Below are positions 15,700 through 24,298 of a stretch of 44,587 bases of DNA, in pieces. The translations under genes were made by a program, and so were the position numbers. Position 1 is the stretch's first letter; each line of letters starts with the position of its first letter. Location: assembly GCA_013138735.1 (NCBI GenBank), contig WTCE01000061.1, forward strand, positions 1 through 44,587. The letters run 5' to 3'. The DNA is from Crocinitomix sp. Its GTDB lineage: Bacteria > Bacteroidota > Bacteroidia > Flavobacteriales_D > Crocinitomicaceae. Under the pieces are notes generated by a model. It saw nothing but the letters and a program-made list of their open reading frames with translations. It was not told the origin of the DNA and did not search any database.

Positions 15700-17223
15700 A
15701 TGGAATCTGAAAAGTTTAAATTATTTGATTTCTCTCAAGAGAAAGTGAGGGTCTTACACTATACGTGGGTAGCATTTTTCCTCACCTTTTTTGTTTGGTT
15801 CAACATGGCTCCCTTAAAAACCGCAATGGTTGAGTCATTCGATTTTTTGACAGGAAAAAACTTTAAAGCCTTACTATTATGTAACGTTGCTTTAACAATT
15901 CCTGCTAGAATCGTCGTTGGCGCCTTGGTAGATAAATATGGTCCGCGGGTTATTTTCTCTGGATTAATGGTTGTAACCGTTATACCAGGTTTAATGTTTG
16001 CCTTTGGAGACTCATTTACGCAACTGGTTATTTCTCGTTTATTACTTAGTTCAATTGGAGCTGGTTTTGTAATCGGAATTAAAATGACTGCAAATTGGTT
16101 CCCTGCTAAACACATTGGTCGGGCCGAAGGTTTTTATGCGGGTTGGGGGAATTTCGGTTCTGCAGCAGCAGCAGGCTTAATACCTTATATTGGTCTTACA
16201 TTAATTCAAGGCGAATATGGTTGGAGATATGCAATGGCCATCAGTAGTATTATAACCGCGCTATACGGGATCTTCTATTATTTTAAAGTTAAAGATCATC
16301 CAAGTTCTCATCCCGTTCAAAAGGAGAAGAAAAAGGGCTCGAGTATTATGCCTGTTTCATCTTACGGTGGATTAGTTCAATATATACTTTGGACCTTGCC
16401 TTTATACGGGGCACTTGGGTTATTGTCTTGGAATTTACAAAAGCAAGTGATTCACGACAAAAACATGTATAGTGTAGATACTATGTATATGATTTGGGGA
16501 ATTTTGGCTTTGTTTTTCATTTATAAAGTAATAGGGATTTTAAGAATAAATTTGCCTCGACTAAAACAAGGTATTCCTGAAGAAGAAAAATTCCATTTTG
16601 GGAGCGTTGGTGCTTTAAACATGACCTACTTCGCCAATTTCGGAGCGGAATTAGCCGTAGTCTCCATGTTGCCTTTCTTTTTCGAGGGCACCTTCAAAAT
16701 TTCTCCTCAAATGGCAGGCCTTGTCGCTGGTTCGTTTGCAGTCATTAATCTAATTGCGCGTCCATTGGGCGGTTATTTATCCGATAAGATGAATAATCGA
16801 AAAAAGACCATGCTCGTTTACATGATTGGAATTTCGATTGGATTCTTTTTAATGGGTCTGATCAGTAAGTATTCAGGAAGTTTCACTCCAGATGGCGATC
16901 CTATTTTGGTACCTATGTATAACGGTACTTGGTGGCTTGTTGTTTCTGTCATGATAACCATGTTTGCTTCCTTGTTTGTTCAAGGAGCCGAAGGAGCTAC
17001 CTTTGCCATGATCCCATCTATCAAAAAAGAAATGACAGGGCGTATTGCAGGTATGGCTGGTGCTTACGGAAATGTTGGAGCGGTCACCTATCTCTTTATT
17101 CTGAGTATGGTAGATTCAAAAATGTTCTTTTATATACTCGCTGCGGGTGCGGCAATTAGTTTCTTTTGGTGTCTTTTTGCACTAAGAGAACCTGAGGGCG
17201 CATTTAATGATGAGACACACTAA
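15700..17223 (+). CDS. narK: Nitrate/nitrite transporter, NarK1 type (MFS NNP family)
   Basis: 507 aa inner-membrane major-facilitator protein with about 12 spans. NNP hallmarks: FVWFNMAPL in the first span (31-39), IPARIVVGALVDKYGPR after the second, and the nitrate signature AGWGNFGSAAAAG (147-159). The WFNMAPL type corresponds to NarK1, taken to be a nitrate/proton symporter. It is followed 55 bp downstream by a second, different NNP transporter, like the NarK1-NarK2 pairs or fusions of denitrifiers, so the two probably act together. Confidence 0.9.
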   Translation: MESEKFKLFDFSQEKVRVLHYTWVAFFLTFFVWFNMAPLKTAMVESFDFLTGKNFKALLLCNVALTIPARIVVGALVDKYGPRVIFSGLMVVTVIPGLMFAFGDSFTQLVISRLLLSSIGAGFVIGIKMTANWFPAKHIGRAEGFYAGWGNFGSAAAAGLIPYIGLTLIQGEYGWRYAMAISSIITALYGIFYYFKVKDHPSSHPVQKEKKKGSSIMPVSSYGGLVQYILWTLPLYGALGLLSWNLQKQVIHDKNMYSVDTMYMIWGILALFFIYKVIGILRINLPRLKQGIPEEEKFHFGSVGALNMTYFANFGAELAVVSMLPFFFEGTFKISPQMAGLVAGSFAVINLIARPLGGYLSDKMNNRKKTMLVYMIGISIGFFLMGLISKYSGSFTPDGDPILVPMYNGTWWLVVSVMITMFASLFVQGAEGATFAMIPSIKKEMTGRIAGMAGAYGNVGAVTYLFILSMVDSKMFFYILAAGAAISFFWCLFALREPEGAFNDETH

Positions 17224-17278
17224 ATTTTATTAACAATTTACAACAACCAATTAATGCTCATAAATTAATACCGAAGTT

Positions 17279-18907
17279 ATGAAAACGAATATCGAAAAAT
17301 GGGACGTTGAGGACGAGGGATTTTGGAAATCAACCGGCAAAAGTATAGCCGGAAAAAATCTCTGGGCATCAATCCCAGCATTATTACTTGCCTTTTCTAT
17401 CTGGATTATGTGGGGTGTACTGGTTAAGTACATGAAAGAATTTGGATTTACTTTTGGAATGACCGAAGGCTTGGTTCCTGGTTCACAAGCATATATTGCT
17501 GCATTAGCTGAGGTAAACAGTCTTTTATATACACTTCCAGCAATTGCTGGTTTGGCAGGAGCAACACTAAGGCTTCCCAATTCGTTTTTAATCTCGCTCG
17601 GAGGAGGTAGAAATGTTGTGTTTGTTACAACTGGCTTATTACTAATCCCAGCTATTGGAACAGGGATCGCCTTAAGCGATATTAACTCATCCTATCTATT
17701 TTTCGCAGCCATGGCGTTGCTCTCAGGTTTTGGAGGTGGTAACTTCTCTTCTTCCATGAGTAACATTAGTTTCTTCTTTCCTAAAAAAATGCAAGGTTAT
17801 GCACTTGGAATGAATGCTGGTTTAGGAAATTTAGGAGTAGGCGCTATGCAATTCTTAATTCCTATTGTCGTTAAGTTTGCCATTTTTGGAGGAACAGTTG
17901 GTGCAATTGCAACAGCTAAAGGAGCACCATTCGAAGGGTTTCAAAACGCAGCTTGGGTCTGGGTACCTTTAATCGCTGTGGCAACACTCTTAGCATTTTT
18001 CAGAATGAACAACGTTTCAACTGGTACGCCAAGTTTACCAACTACGTCTCAAGGTGTTGGAAAAACACTTTACATGCTTCTTTTAGGCCTTATAGCTGCT
18101 GGTTTAGGAGCGTTTATGCTAATTGGAATTCCATGGGGTAATTTTGGTATGAAAAACGCATCCATGTGGATTGTTTTACCTATTGTAATCATTGTGGCAG
18201 TTCTCCTTATGAAGCATGCTACTCCTACTGAAATTAAAGGGAATTTGAAAAAACAATTTTCAATTTTAGGAGATAAGCACAATTGGATTATGACCATTAT
18301 TTACACCATGACTTTCGGTTCATTTATCGGGTACTCAATGGTGTTTCCAAAATTAGCACAAGATATTTTTGTCTACTCTAACGCTTTAGATCCAGAATGG
18401 ATCAATCCAAATGCACCAAACATTATGTTATGGGCATTTTTAGGGCCTGTTTTTGGTGCGCTCATTCGTCCAGTTGGTGGAATTTTGGCCGATAAATTTA
18501 ATAGTGGCGCTAAAGTAACCATGTGGAGTACCATCTTTCAAATAATAGCAGCACTATCAGTCGCATATTTTGTGATACAAGCAAGAGATTCTGCAACTCC
18601 TGAGGATTATTGGTGGCCGTTCTTTACTGCATTCATGGTCTTGTTTTTAACGACAGGTATAGGGAATGGATCTACTTTCCGAAGTATTCCATACATCTTT
18701 TCGAAAGAAAAAGCTGGCCCGGTATTGGGTTGGACAGCAGCTATAGCAGCTTATGGGGCTTTCATTATTCCTAAAGTTTTTGGTCAGCAAGTTAAAGCTG
18801 GTCATGCTGAGTATGCGCTTTACGGATTCGCTATTTACTATCTCATTTGTTTGGTCTTGAACTGGTGGTATTATCAAGGACCAAAACGTGAATTTGATAA
18901 TCCTTAA
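17279..18907 (+). CDS. narK2: Nitrate/nitrite transporter, NarK2 type (MFS NNP family)
   Basis: 542 aa, about 12 membrane spans after a 30-residue polar N-terminus. NNP signatures: GGGNFSSSMSNISFFFPKK (152-170) and GMNAGLGNLGVG (177-188), the second with the conserved Asn-Ala/Gly-Gly-x-Gly-Asn pattern. This matches the NarK2 branch, taken to exchange nitrate and nitrite. Transcription is probably shared with narK1. Nitrite exported here would reach the periplasm, where a nitrite reductase, not in this window, would act. Confidence 0.9.
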   Translation: MKTNIEKWDVEDEGFWKSTGKSIAGKNLWASIPALLLAFSIWIMWGVLVKYMKEFGFTFGMTEGLVPGSQAYIAALAEVNSLLYTLPAIAGLAGATLRLPNSFLISLGGGRNVVFVTTGLLLIPAIGTGIALSDINSSYLFFAAMALLSGFGGGNFSSSMSNISFFFPKKMQGYALGMNAGLGNLGVGAMQFLIPIVVKFAIFGGTVGAIATAKGAPFEGFQNAAWVWVPLIAVATLLAFFRMNNVSTGTPSLPTTSQGVGKTLYMLLLGLIAAGLGAFMLIGIPWGNFGMKNASMWIVLPIVIIVAVLLMKHATPTEIKGNLKKQFSILGDKHNWIMTIIYTMTFGSFIGYSMVFPKLAQDIFVYSNALDPEWINPNAPNIMLWAFLGPVFGALIRPVGGILADKFNSGAKVTMWSTIFQIIAALSVAYFVIQARDSATPEDYWWPFFTAFMVLFLTTGIGNGSTFRSIPYIFSKEKAGPVLGWTAAIAAYGAFIIPKVFGQQVKAGHAEYALYGFAIYYLICLVLNWWYYQGPKREFDNP

Positions 18908-18956
18908 CCCCTGTAGAAAAGATACAGATTTGAGAATATTTCAGAACATATAATAT

Positions 18957-19001
18957 TATGAGTTAACTCATAGTAAGGCAACGAATAAATCAAAAACTTT
19001 G
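18957..19001 (+). promoter_or_regulatory. Variant FNR-type palindrome and -7 box of the porin gene
   Basis: Perfect 16-bp palindrome TATGAGTTAACTCATA (18957-18972), core TGAG-TTAA-CTCA centred at 18964.5. AAACTTTG (18994-19001) ends 36.5 bp away. Confidence 0.6.
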
Positions 19002-19039
19002 CCTCGATTAAATCAATCAATTTATTAAAAAATAAATAT

Positions 19040-20356
19040 ATGAAAACGATTATAAGAAAAGGTGTTTCAATGGCCATTCTTACAATGGCAATGGGTACAG
19101 GTTATGCACAATTAAATTTGTCTGCAGAAGTTCGGCCAAGAGCTGAATACCGACACGGGTATAAAACGCTACCTGCTACTGATTCGGAAAACGCAATGTA
19201 TGTGGGCCAACGAACACGTCTAAAATTTGATTTTAAAAAAGATCGAATTGCATTGAAAATCACACTACAGGACGTACGTACCTGGGGGAGTCAAAAACAA
19301 TTAGTAGGAAATGAGGATTTCGGAACATCCATTCATGAAGCATGGGGCCTTGTTAACTTAACGGAGAATTTTGACATGAAGTTTGGTAGACAAGAGTTGG
19401 TCTATGATGATCATAGAATTTTCGGTAGTGTAGGCTGGGCGCAACAAGCTCGAAGTCATGACGCACTTTTATTTAAATTCAAGAATGATAAGTTGAAGTT
19501 AGATTTTGGTGGAGCCTTCAATCAAGACAGTCCTAAACTCAATACAACTAGTTATACAGTTGGCGGTAGTTATAAGACAATGCAATATCTTTGGGCCAAT
19601 TATGCCTTTTCAAAAACCTTTAAGGCAAGTATACTTGCTATGGGAGTTGGGCAACAGGTAAATTATGTTAATGTTGATGGTATTGATCGAAACCAAGATA
19701 ATTATACCATGACAGCGGGTACACGTTTAGTCTACAAAAAGGAGAAATTATCAGCTTCGTTCAATGGATATTATCAAATGGGTAGCACCAATACTTGGCC
19801 TGCTATGGATGTTTCCGCCTATAATATTTGTTTGGACCTTGGCTTTCAAGTAGCTGATCCACTCAAAGTTTCTGCAGGTTTTGAAATACTTTCAGGAAAT
19901 AGTCAAACGGACGTTTCAACAGGAGATTTCGTACAGCAAGCATTCAATCCTTATTTTGGAACTAACCATAAGTTCAATGGGTATATGGATTATTTTTATG
20001 TTGGAAATCATATTGGTAATGTTGGTTTGAATGATCTTTATTTAAGATTGGATTATAAGCATAAGAAATTCACTACTGGAATAACTGGTCACATATTTAT
20101 GGCAAACGCTGAAGTTAGAGATTGGGAAGAGTTTGTTGCAACAGGTACAGTTGCAGCTATGGATCCGTATTTGGGAACTGAAATCGATTTGTTTGGATCG
20201 TTTAAACTCGCTCCGGGTGCAACGTGCAAACTAGGTTATTCGCACTTATTAGGAACTTCTACAATGGAAGCTATTAAAGGAGGTGATATGAATGAGGTGT
20301 CTAATTGGGGATACGTTATGATTATCTTAAGCCCGACTTTATTTGAGCAAAAATAG
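19040..20356 (+). CDS. Outer-membrane beta-barrel porin, alginate-export-like
   Basis: 438 aa with a signal peptide (cleavage after GTGYAQ, about residue 24). The rest is a run of amphipathic beta-strands with aromatic girdles. The early RPRAEYRHGY and the RTRLKFDF / LQDVRTWGSQ / FGRQELVYDDHRIFGSVGWAQQARSHDAL region match the alginate-export (AlgE-like) porin family, often present in Bacteroidota nitrate or metal respiration loci. It lies downstream of narK1K2 and before a terminator. A role letting nitrate/nitrite across the outer membrane is inferred; the ligand is unknown. Confidence 0.8.
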   Translation: MKTIIRKGVSMAILTMAMGTGYAQLNLSAEVRPRAEYRHGYKTLPATDSENAMYVGQRTRLKFDFKKDRIALKITLQDVRTWGSQKQLVGNEDFGTSIHEAWGLVNLTENFDMKFGRQELVYDDHRIFGSVGWAQQARSHDALLFKFKNDKLKLDFGGAFNQDSPKLNTTSYTVGGSYKTMQYLWANYAFSKTFKASILAMGVGQQVNYVNVDGIDRNQDNYTMTAGTRLVYKKEKLSASFNGYYQMGSTNTWPAMDVSAYNICLDLGFQVADPLKVSAGFEILSGNSQTDVSTGDFVQQAFNPYFGTNHKFNGYMDYFYVGNHIGNVGLNDLYLRLDYKHKKFTTGITGHIFMANAEVRDWEEFVATGTVAAMDPYLGTEIDLFGSFKLAPGATCKLGYSHLLGTSTMEAIKGGDMNEVSNWGYVMIILSPTLFEQK

Positions 20357-20387
20357 ATTTGGTAATATATTTAAGTTGTGTAGAAGT

Positions 20388-20426
20388 AAGTTGTCTCAGC
20401 GTTTTGTCTGGGACAACTTTTTTTTT
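20388..20426 (+). terminator. Intrinsic terminator after the porin gene
   Basis: 12-bp stem AAGTTGTCTCAG / CTGGGACAACTT (one G-U pair), loop of 8, then nine T residues. Confidence 0.88.
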
Positions 20427-20476
20427 ATAAAGCATATTCATCTTGAAATTTTCAAGATGAATGTTTGGTGAAAATC

Positions 20477-20519
20477 TGATTTATATCATAGAATTGACTG
20501 TTTGATATAACGATCTTTA
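20477..20519 (+). promoter_or_regulatory. FNR-type site and -7 box of the hemerythrin-moaA-crp operon
   Basis: TGAT-TTAT-ATCA at 20477-20488, centre 20482.5; GATCTTTA (20512-20519) ends 36.5 bp away. Confidence 0.65.
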
Positions 20520-20555
20520 CAGCGATAGAAAAGAATAAAATCAAAAAAACGACGG

Positions 20556-21257
20556 ATGAAAATCATAAATAAAGGCGGGAAGCGTATAGACGGAAAAGCA
20601 TCAGATAAAGAGATTAAGAAAAAATTAAAAGAAGAGGATCCGATTATAAGAAACGCTGAAAAAGGAGATATTGAGGAATTATCCCCAATGGATCCACCGG
20701 ACGGCTTTGATGAAAAACGTGCTCTTGGCATGGAATATGAAGATTTTCATGGCAATTTGAAAGAATTGTGTGATGAACATAAAGGCGCTATTGAAAGATG
20801 TAACGCATTTGAAAAAGCGCTCAATGATTTTAAAGAAGGAGGTTTTTACATTACCCGTGAAATCAATGACTCCTTCAATGAATTTTTTGTAGCATTCGAC
20901 GAAAATATAATGCCACATAACCGCAAGGAAGAAAAAGGGCTCTTTCCTATACTTCAAAAAAGAATGTTAGAGTCTGGAGAACATAGCACAGGCGACAGCC
21001 CTCATACTCCGGTTGATTTAATGGAAGACGACCATATTAAAATGATTCAATTGGCAACATTATCATTTAATTTTTTGGGACTAGCAATGCGACTAAAAGC
21101 CAAAGAAGATGTAGCTATCGCATTTGATTTAGCATACAATAATGGAAAAGAATTAGCCGAACTATTACGTCTTCATATTTTCAGAGAAGATCATACATTA
21201 TTTCCATTAGCACAAAAGCTTTTAACTGAAGAGGAAATGAATCAATTTTATGATTGA
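20556..21257 (+). CDS. Hemerythrin-domain protein
   Basis: 233 aa cytoplasmic protein. A lysine-rich N-terminus (1-55) leads into a four-helix hemerythrin-like bundle. Candidate di-iron ligands are His75, His121/Glu125 (PHNRKEEKGLFP), His160 (MEDDHIKM) and His207 with Asp212/His213 (LHIFREDHTLFP). There is no ScdA_N domain, so it is not RIC itself, but related hemerythrins bind O2 or NO or take part in NO resistance. It overlaps moaA by 8 bp and shares its promoter, which is FNR-type. The exact function is unknown. Confidence 0.85.
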   Translation: MKIINKGGKRIDGKASDKEIKKKLKEEDPIIRNAEKGDIEELSPMDPPDGFDEKRALGMEYEDFHGNLKELCDEHKGAIERCNAFEKALNDFKEGGFYITREINDSFNEFFVAFDENIMPHNRKEEKGLFPILQKRMLESGEHSTGDSPHTPVDLMEDDHIKMIQLATLSFNFLGLAMRLKAKEDVAIAFDLAYNNGKELAELLRLHIFREDHTLFPLAQKLLTEEEMNQFYD

Positions 21258-22251
21258 TTTGAATCATAAAATTGTAGATAAATTTGGAAGAAATCACGAT
21301 TATTTACGGATTTCGCTTACAGAGCGGTGTAATTTAAGGTGTTTTTATTGCATGCCTGAAGAAGGGATTGCTTTGCGCGATAAGGCCGAGTTTATGTCAA
21401 GCGAAGAAGTGCTAGAAATTGCGCAGACATTCGTAGATATGGGCGTAAAAAAAATCCGCCTAACAGGTGGTGAACCGCTCATTAAAAAAGACGCAAAAAA
21501 TTTATTACTGAATTTAGGAAAATTACCCGTTGAACTGGCCATAACAACTAACGGTGTTTTGGTAGATCAATTTATTGACACATTTAAAGCTGCAGGAATT
21601 CGCGCAGTAAACGTTAGCCTGGATTCATTGGATGAAGAAAGCTTTAATAAAATATCGCGGCGAAACTACTTTAAGCGTATTCGATCAAATATCGATTTAT
21701 TAATTGAGCACGGATTTCACGTAAAAGTGAATGTAGTTGTCATACGCGACATGAATGAACATGAAATACCCGATTTTATTCGTTGGTCCAAGGAGCAACC
21801 TATACATATTCGGTTTATCGAGTTCATGCCATTTGATGGAAACAAGTGGAATTGGGATAAAAAAGTATCCTACCGCGAAATGCTCTCAATAGCAGAAGCT
21901 GAATTTGGAGAGACTGCCATTAATAAAATTAAGAGCAAAAAGAACGACACAGCACGTGTATATCAACTTAATAAAGGCTTAGGAACTTTCGGGTTCATAA
22001 GCTCTGTTACAAACCCTTTTTGCGACACCTGTAATCGAATTCGTTTAACAGCTGATGGCAAAATAAAGAATTGCCTTTTTTCTCAAGATGAAACAGATCT
22101 TTTAAAAGCTTTAAGAAATGGAAATGAGATCAAAAGTTTAATTAGAAGTACTATTTTTGACAAAAAAAAGGAACGTGGAGGAATGATTGATTTTAATGAA
22201 GATTTTGTAAAATCTGATAAAAATCGGTCCATGGTCTCTATTGGTGGATAA
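21250..22251 (+). CDS. moaA: GTP 3',8-cyclase MoaA
   Basis: 333 aa radical-SAM enzyme making 3',8-cyclo-GTP, the first step of molybdenum cofactor synthesis. The N-terminal radical-SAM cluster is Cys27, Cys31, Cys34 (ERCNLRCFYCMP). The C-terminal second [4Fe-4S] cluster is Cys258, Cys261, Cys275. The GTP/SAM motif LTGGEPLIKK and the conserved C-terminal Gly-Gly tail (residues 332-333) are both present. It overlaps the hemerythrin gene at the start, indicating translational coupling, and is followed by a Crp/Fnr gene. It supplies cofactor for NarG. Confidence 0.96.
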   Translation: MIDLNHKIVDKFGRNHDYLRISLTERCNLRCFYCMPEEGIALRDKAEFMSSEEVLEIAQTFVDMGVKKIRLTGGEPLIKKDAKNLLLNLGKLPVELAITTNGVLVDQFIDTFKAAGIRAVNVSLDSLDEESFNKISRRNYFKRIRSNIDLLIEHGFHVKVNVVVIRDMNEHEIPDFIRWSKEQPIHIRFIEFMPFDGNKWNWDKKVSYREMLSIAEAEFGETAINKIKSKKNDTARVYQLNKGLGTFGFISSVTNPFCDTCNRIRLTADGKIKNCLFSQDETDLLKALRNGNEIKSLIRSTIFDKKKERGGMIDFNEDFVKSDKNRSMVSIGG

Positions 22252-22267
22252 TTTTAACCCCGTATTA

Positions 22268-22939
22268 ATGAAATTTTTAATTGATAAGTATTGTTCAAAA
22301 GAGTGGAAAGCATTTATAGATTTCCACAAAAAAACAAAACACTTTGAGAAAGGTGAATTTGTATTTGAAGCAGGTCAAGACACTAAAGGCTTATACATCA
22401 TTGAGTCAGGAAAAGTAAAAATTACTTCAAAGCAGTTTGATAAAAGTTTGCGATTAATTCGTTTGGCAAATGATGGCGATATTTTAGGCCACAGGGGATT
22501 TGGTGGAAATTGGAAATACCCGATTTCGGCATCTACTTTAGAAAAAACAGAAGTTACTTTCATTTCAGTTAAAGTTTTTGATGTAATAGCGAAAACAAAT
22601 GCCTTATTTAGCTATCATTTAATGATGTTTTTTGCAGAAGAATTGCGAAAGTCAGAGGCTAAGATAAAACATTATCCAGTTAAAAATTTGGTAGCAAGAG
22701 CCCTACTCGATAACTGTCGTGCATTTGGATTTGAGAATAAAAAATCTACAAAATTGGCTTATACATTATCTCGAAAAGACCTAGCCAGCAAAGCCGGAAC
22801 AACTTATGAAACGGTCGTTCGATCCTTAGCTGAGTTCAAAAAAGCTGGCATTATTGATACAGAAGGTAAGGCTATTCATGTACTTGATTTGGATCGACTA
22901 AGAGCAATTGCCCGCCCAGAGGAACTTATTCACCACTAG
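22268..22939 (+). CDS. Crp/Fnr-family regulator, third in the window
   Basis: 223 aa from the ATG at 22268; an in-frame TTG at 22241 would overlap moaA and is less likely. cNMP-like barrel (about 20-105 from this start), dimer helix, then a winged-helix HTH with recognition helix GTTYETVVRSLAEF, which keeps the Glu and Arg for TGA half-sites. No N-terminal cysteine cluster, so not an FNR-type oxygen sensor. It is the last gene of the hemerythrin-moaA operon, under an FNR-type site, giving a regulatory cascade. It may sense NO (DNR/NnrR-like), but no sensing residues are identifiable. Confidence 0.83.
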   Translation: MKFLIDKYCSKEWKAFIDFHKKTKHFEKGEFVFEAGQDTKGLYIIESGKVKITSKQFDKSLRLIRLANDGDILGHRGFGGNWKYPISASTLEKTEVTFISVKVFDVIAKTNALFSYHLMMFFAEELRKSEAKIKHYPVKNLVARALLDNCRAFGFENKKSTKLAYTLSRKDLASKAGTTYETVVRSLAEFKKAGIIDTEGKAIHVLDLDRLRAIARPEELIHH

Positions 22940-22958
22940 TACAAATGTACTACCAGCC

Positions 22959-24296
22959 TTAATTCGACTGTTCCTTTGATAATTTCATGTGATTGTAGAG
23001 CCTTTTTAATAATGGTGCGGATATCATTGTGATTCCAATAAAAAGTGCACATCCTGAAAGGAAAAACAGCCAAAAAATAGGTGTAGATTCGGAATGCAAG
23101 GTTGAAAATGATAAGTTTTCAGGATTGGACATCCATACAGCTTTGTAAACACCACCTATGACTAAGCTAAGCCAGAAAACGGCTAAGGAAATATTGAAGA
23201 GTATAAAACCATAGTACCCCGTTTTACTTGTCAAAGGCCCGCTAATTATTTTCACAATATAACTTACTGAAGCCAGTAATATGCAGGTGTTAATACCAAT
23301 CGTTGTGCCCATTGAATGGGCAACGGTAATATGCGTACCATGCATATAATAATTCAGCGCTGGTATAGACATTAACAAGGCCAATATGAGATTTACAAAA
23401 ACCCAGAATTCACTCGCCATTAAAAAACGATATGCCATTGAATTTTCTTTCTTTTGAGCCTTACTCAATGATTTGGCCCAAGCATAAATAATGTGGATCA
23501 AAATGATCCATTCTGTCATACTAATAACGTAGGCTACGTATCTAATCCAATCTGCATTTGGCAAAATATAAGTATGGTGTGCCCAGCCAAACATGAGGTT
23601 GGTCAACCCTAAAAAATAGAAAAAGAACACTGTTTTGCCTCTAGCCACATTTTCATCCTTTTTAATTTTTGACATGAGATAAATCGCCGTTCCATAAATC
23701 AACATGTTCCAACTGCCAAAAAATGAGCCATAGGACTTCCATTGTATGCCCATGTCTTTTATAAAGTCACTTCTTATGTCTGAAAAAATCCAGAAGTGGG
23801 CTTCTGATAAATGGTAAACCATAAATACAATACCCGTTCCCCACATCCAAAGATAAACGGGACGATTTTTAATTTTTCCAAAGAGTGATTTGAAATAATT
23901 AAATCCAAATAGGATCCATCCGACTAAAATAGGTATTGTTAAAAGTGGAAAATACTCCAAATATTCGCGCCCACCCATTCGTCCAGACAACAATGAAATG
24001 TAAATGGCTACTCCTGTTAACGCAAAGAGTATAAAATGAAAAAAGCCCAACTTGGGAGCGTAAATGGTGATGTTTTTAATTTGAGACAAGTAATAATAAA
24101 CCCCTCCAGTTGCCCCAAGAACAATCCAAGAAACCACAGTAGTAGTATGTAATGGGCGGAGTTGGTTGAATGGAATAATTTCTTTTAAAAAAGTGGCGTC
24201 TAAATAAGTAAAGGAAATTAGCAATCCAATGAAAGAACCAAGTACCAAAGCCACGAGGCCCAAAGCAATAAAAAGTAAAGGGAAATGCCGCGTCAT
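22959..24296 (-). CDS. norB: NorB-like haem-copper oxidase family subunit with a non-canonical FeB site
   Basis: 445 aa, 12 predicted membrane spans, catalytic subunit partner of NorC (2-bp gap). Family assignment rests on RPLHTTTVVSW (His50, low-spin haem ligand), WAHHTYILPNADW (His240-His241), MTEW (Glu262), YYMHGTHITVAHSMG (His327, haem b3 ligand) and the NorC neighbour. Compared with the P. aeruginosa NorB residues known from the structure (His207, Glu211, Glu215, His258, His259, Glu280, His347, His349), a constant offset of 18 aligns helices VI-VIII without gaps. It puts Tyr189, Phe193 and Asn197 where His207, Glu211 and Glu215 should be. At an offset of 20, Met329 stands where His349 should be. 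The usual reaction is 2 NO to N2O; with this active site that is not certain. No norQ or norD is nearby. Confidence 0.8.
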   Translation of the reverse strand: MTRHFPLLFIALGLVALVLGSFIGLLISFTYLDATFLKEIIPFNQLRPLHTTTVVSWIVLGATGGVYYYLSQIKNITIYAPKLGFFHFILFALTGVAIYISLLSGRMGGREYLEYFPLLTIPILVGWILFGFNYFKSLFGKIKNRPVYLWMWGTGIVFMVYHLSEAHFWIFSDIRSDFIKDMGIQWKSYGSFFGSWNMLIYGTAIYLMSKIKKDENVARGKTVFFFYFLGLTNLMFGWAHHTYILPNADWIRYVAYVISMTEWIILIHIIYAWAKSLSKAQKKENSMAYRFLMASEFWVFVNLILALLMSIPALNYYMHGTHITVAHSMGTTIGINTCILLASVSYIVKIISGPLTSKTGYYGFILFNISLAVFWLSLVIGGVYKAVWMSNPENLSFSTLHSESTPIFWLFFLSGCALFIGITMISAPLLKRLYNHMKLSKEQSN

Positions 24297-24298
24297 AA

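Noticed and set aside
22241-22267. TTG start for the third Crp/Fnr gene
   Set aside because: It would overlap moaA, and an ATG 27 bp downstream begins the conserved fold.
22937-22952. Inverted repeat TAGTAC-AAAT-GTACTA between the crp gene and norB
   Set aside because: Only 6 bp of stem and no T-tract; too weak to call a terminator.
22959-24296. NorB-like protein as CcoN of a cbb3 oxidase
   Set aside because: The partner is a single-haem NorC with the NorC tail, no ccoO/ccoP is present, and the HH...E spacing follows NorB.
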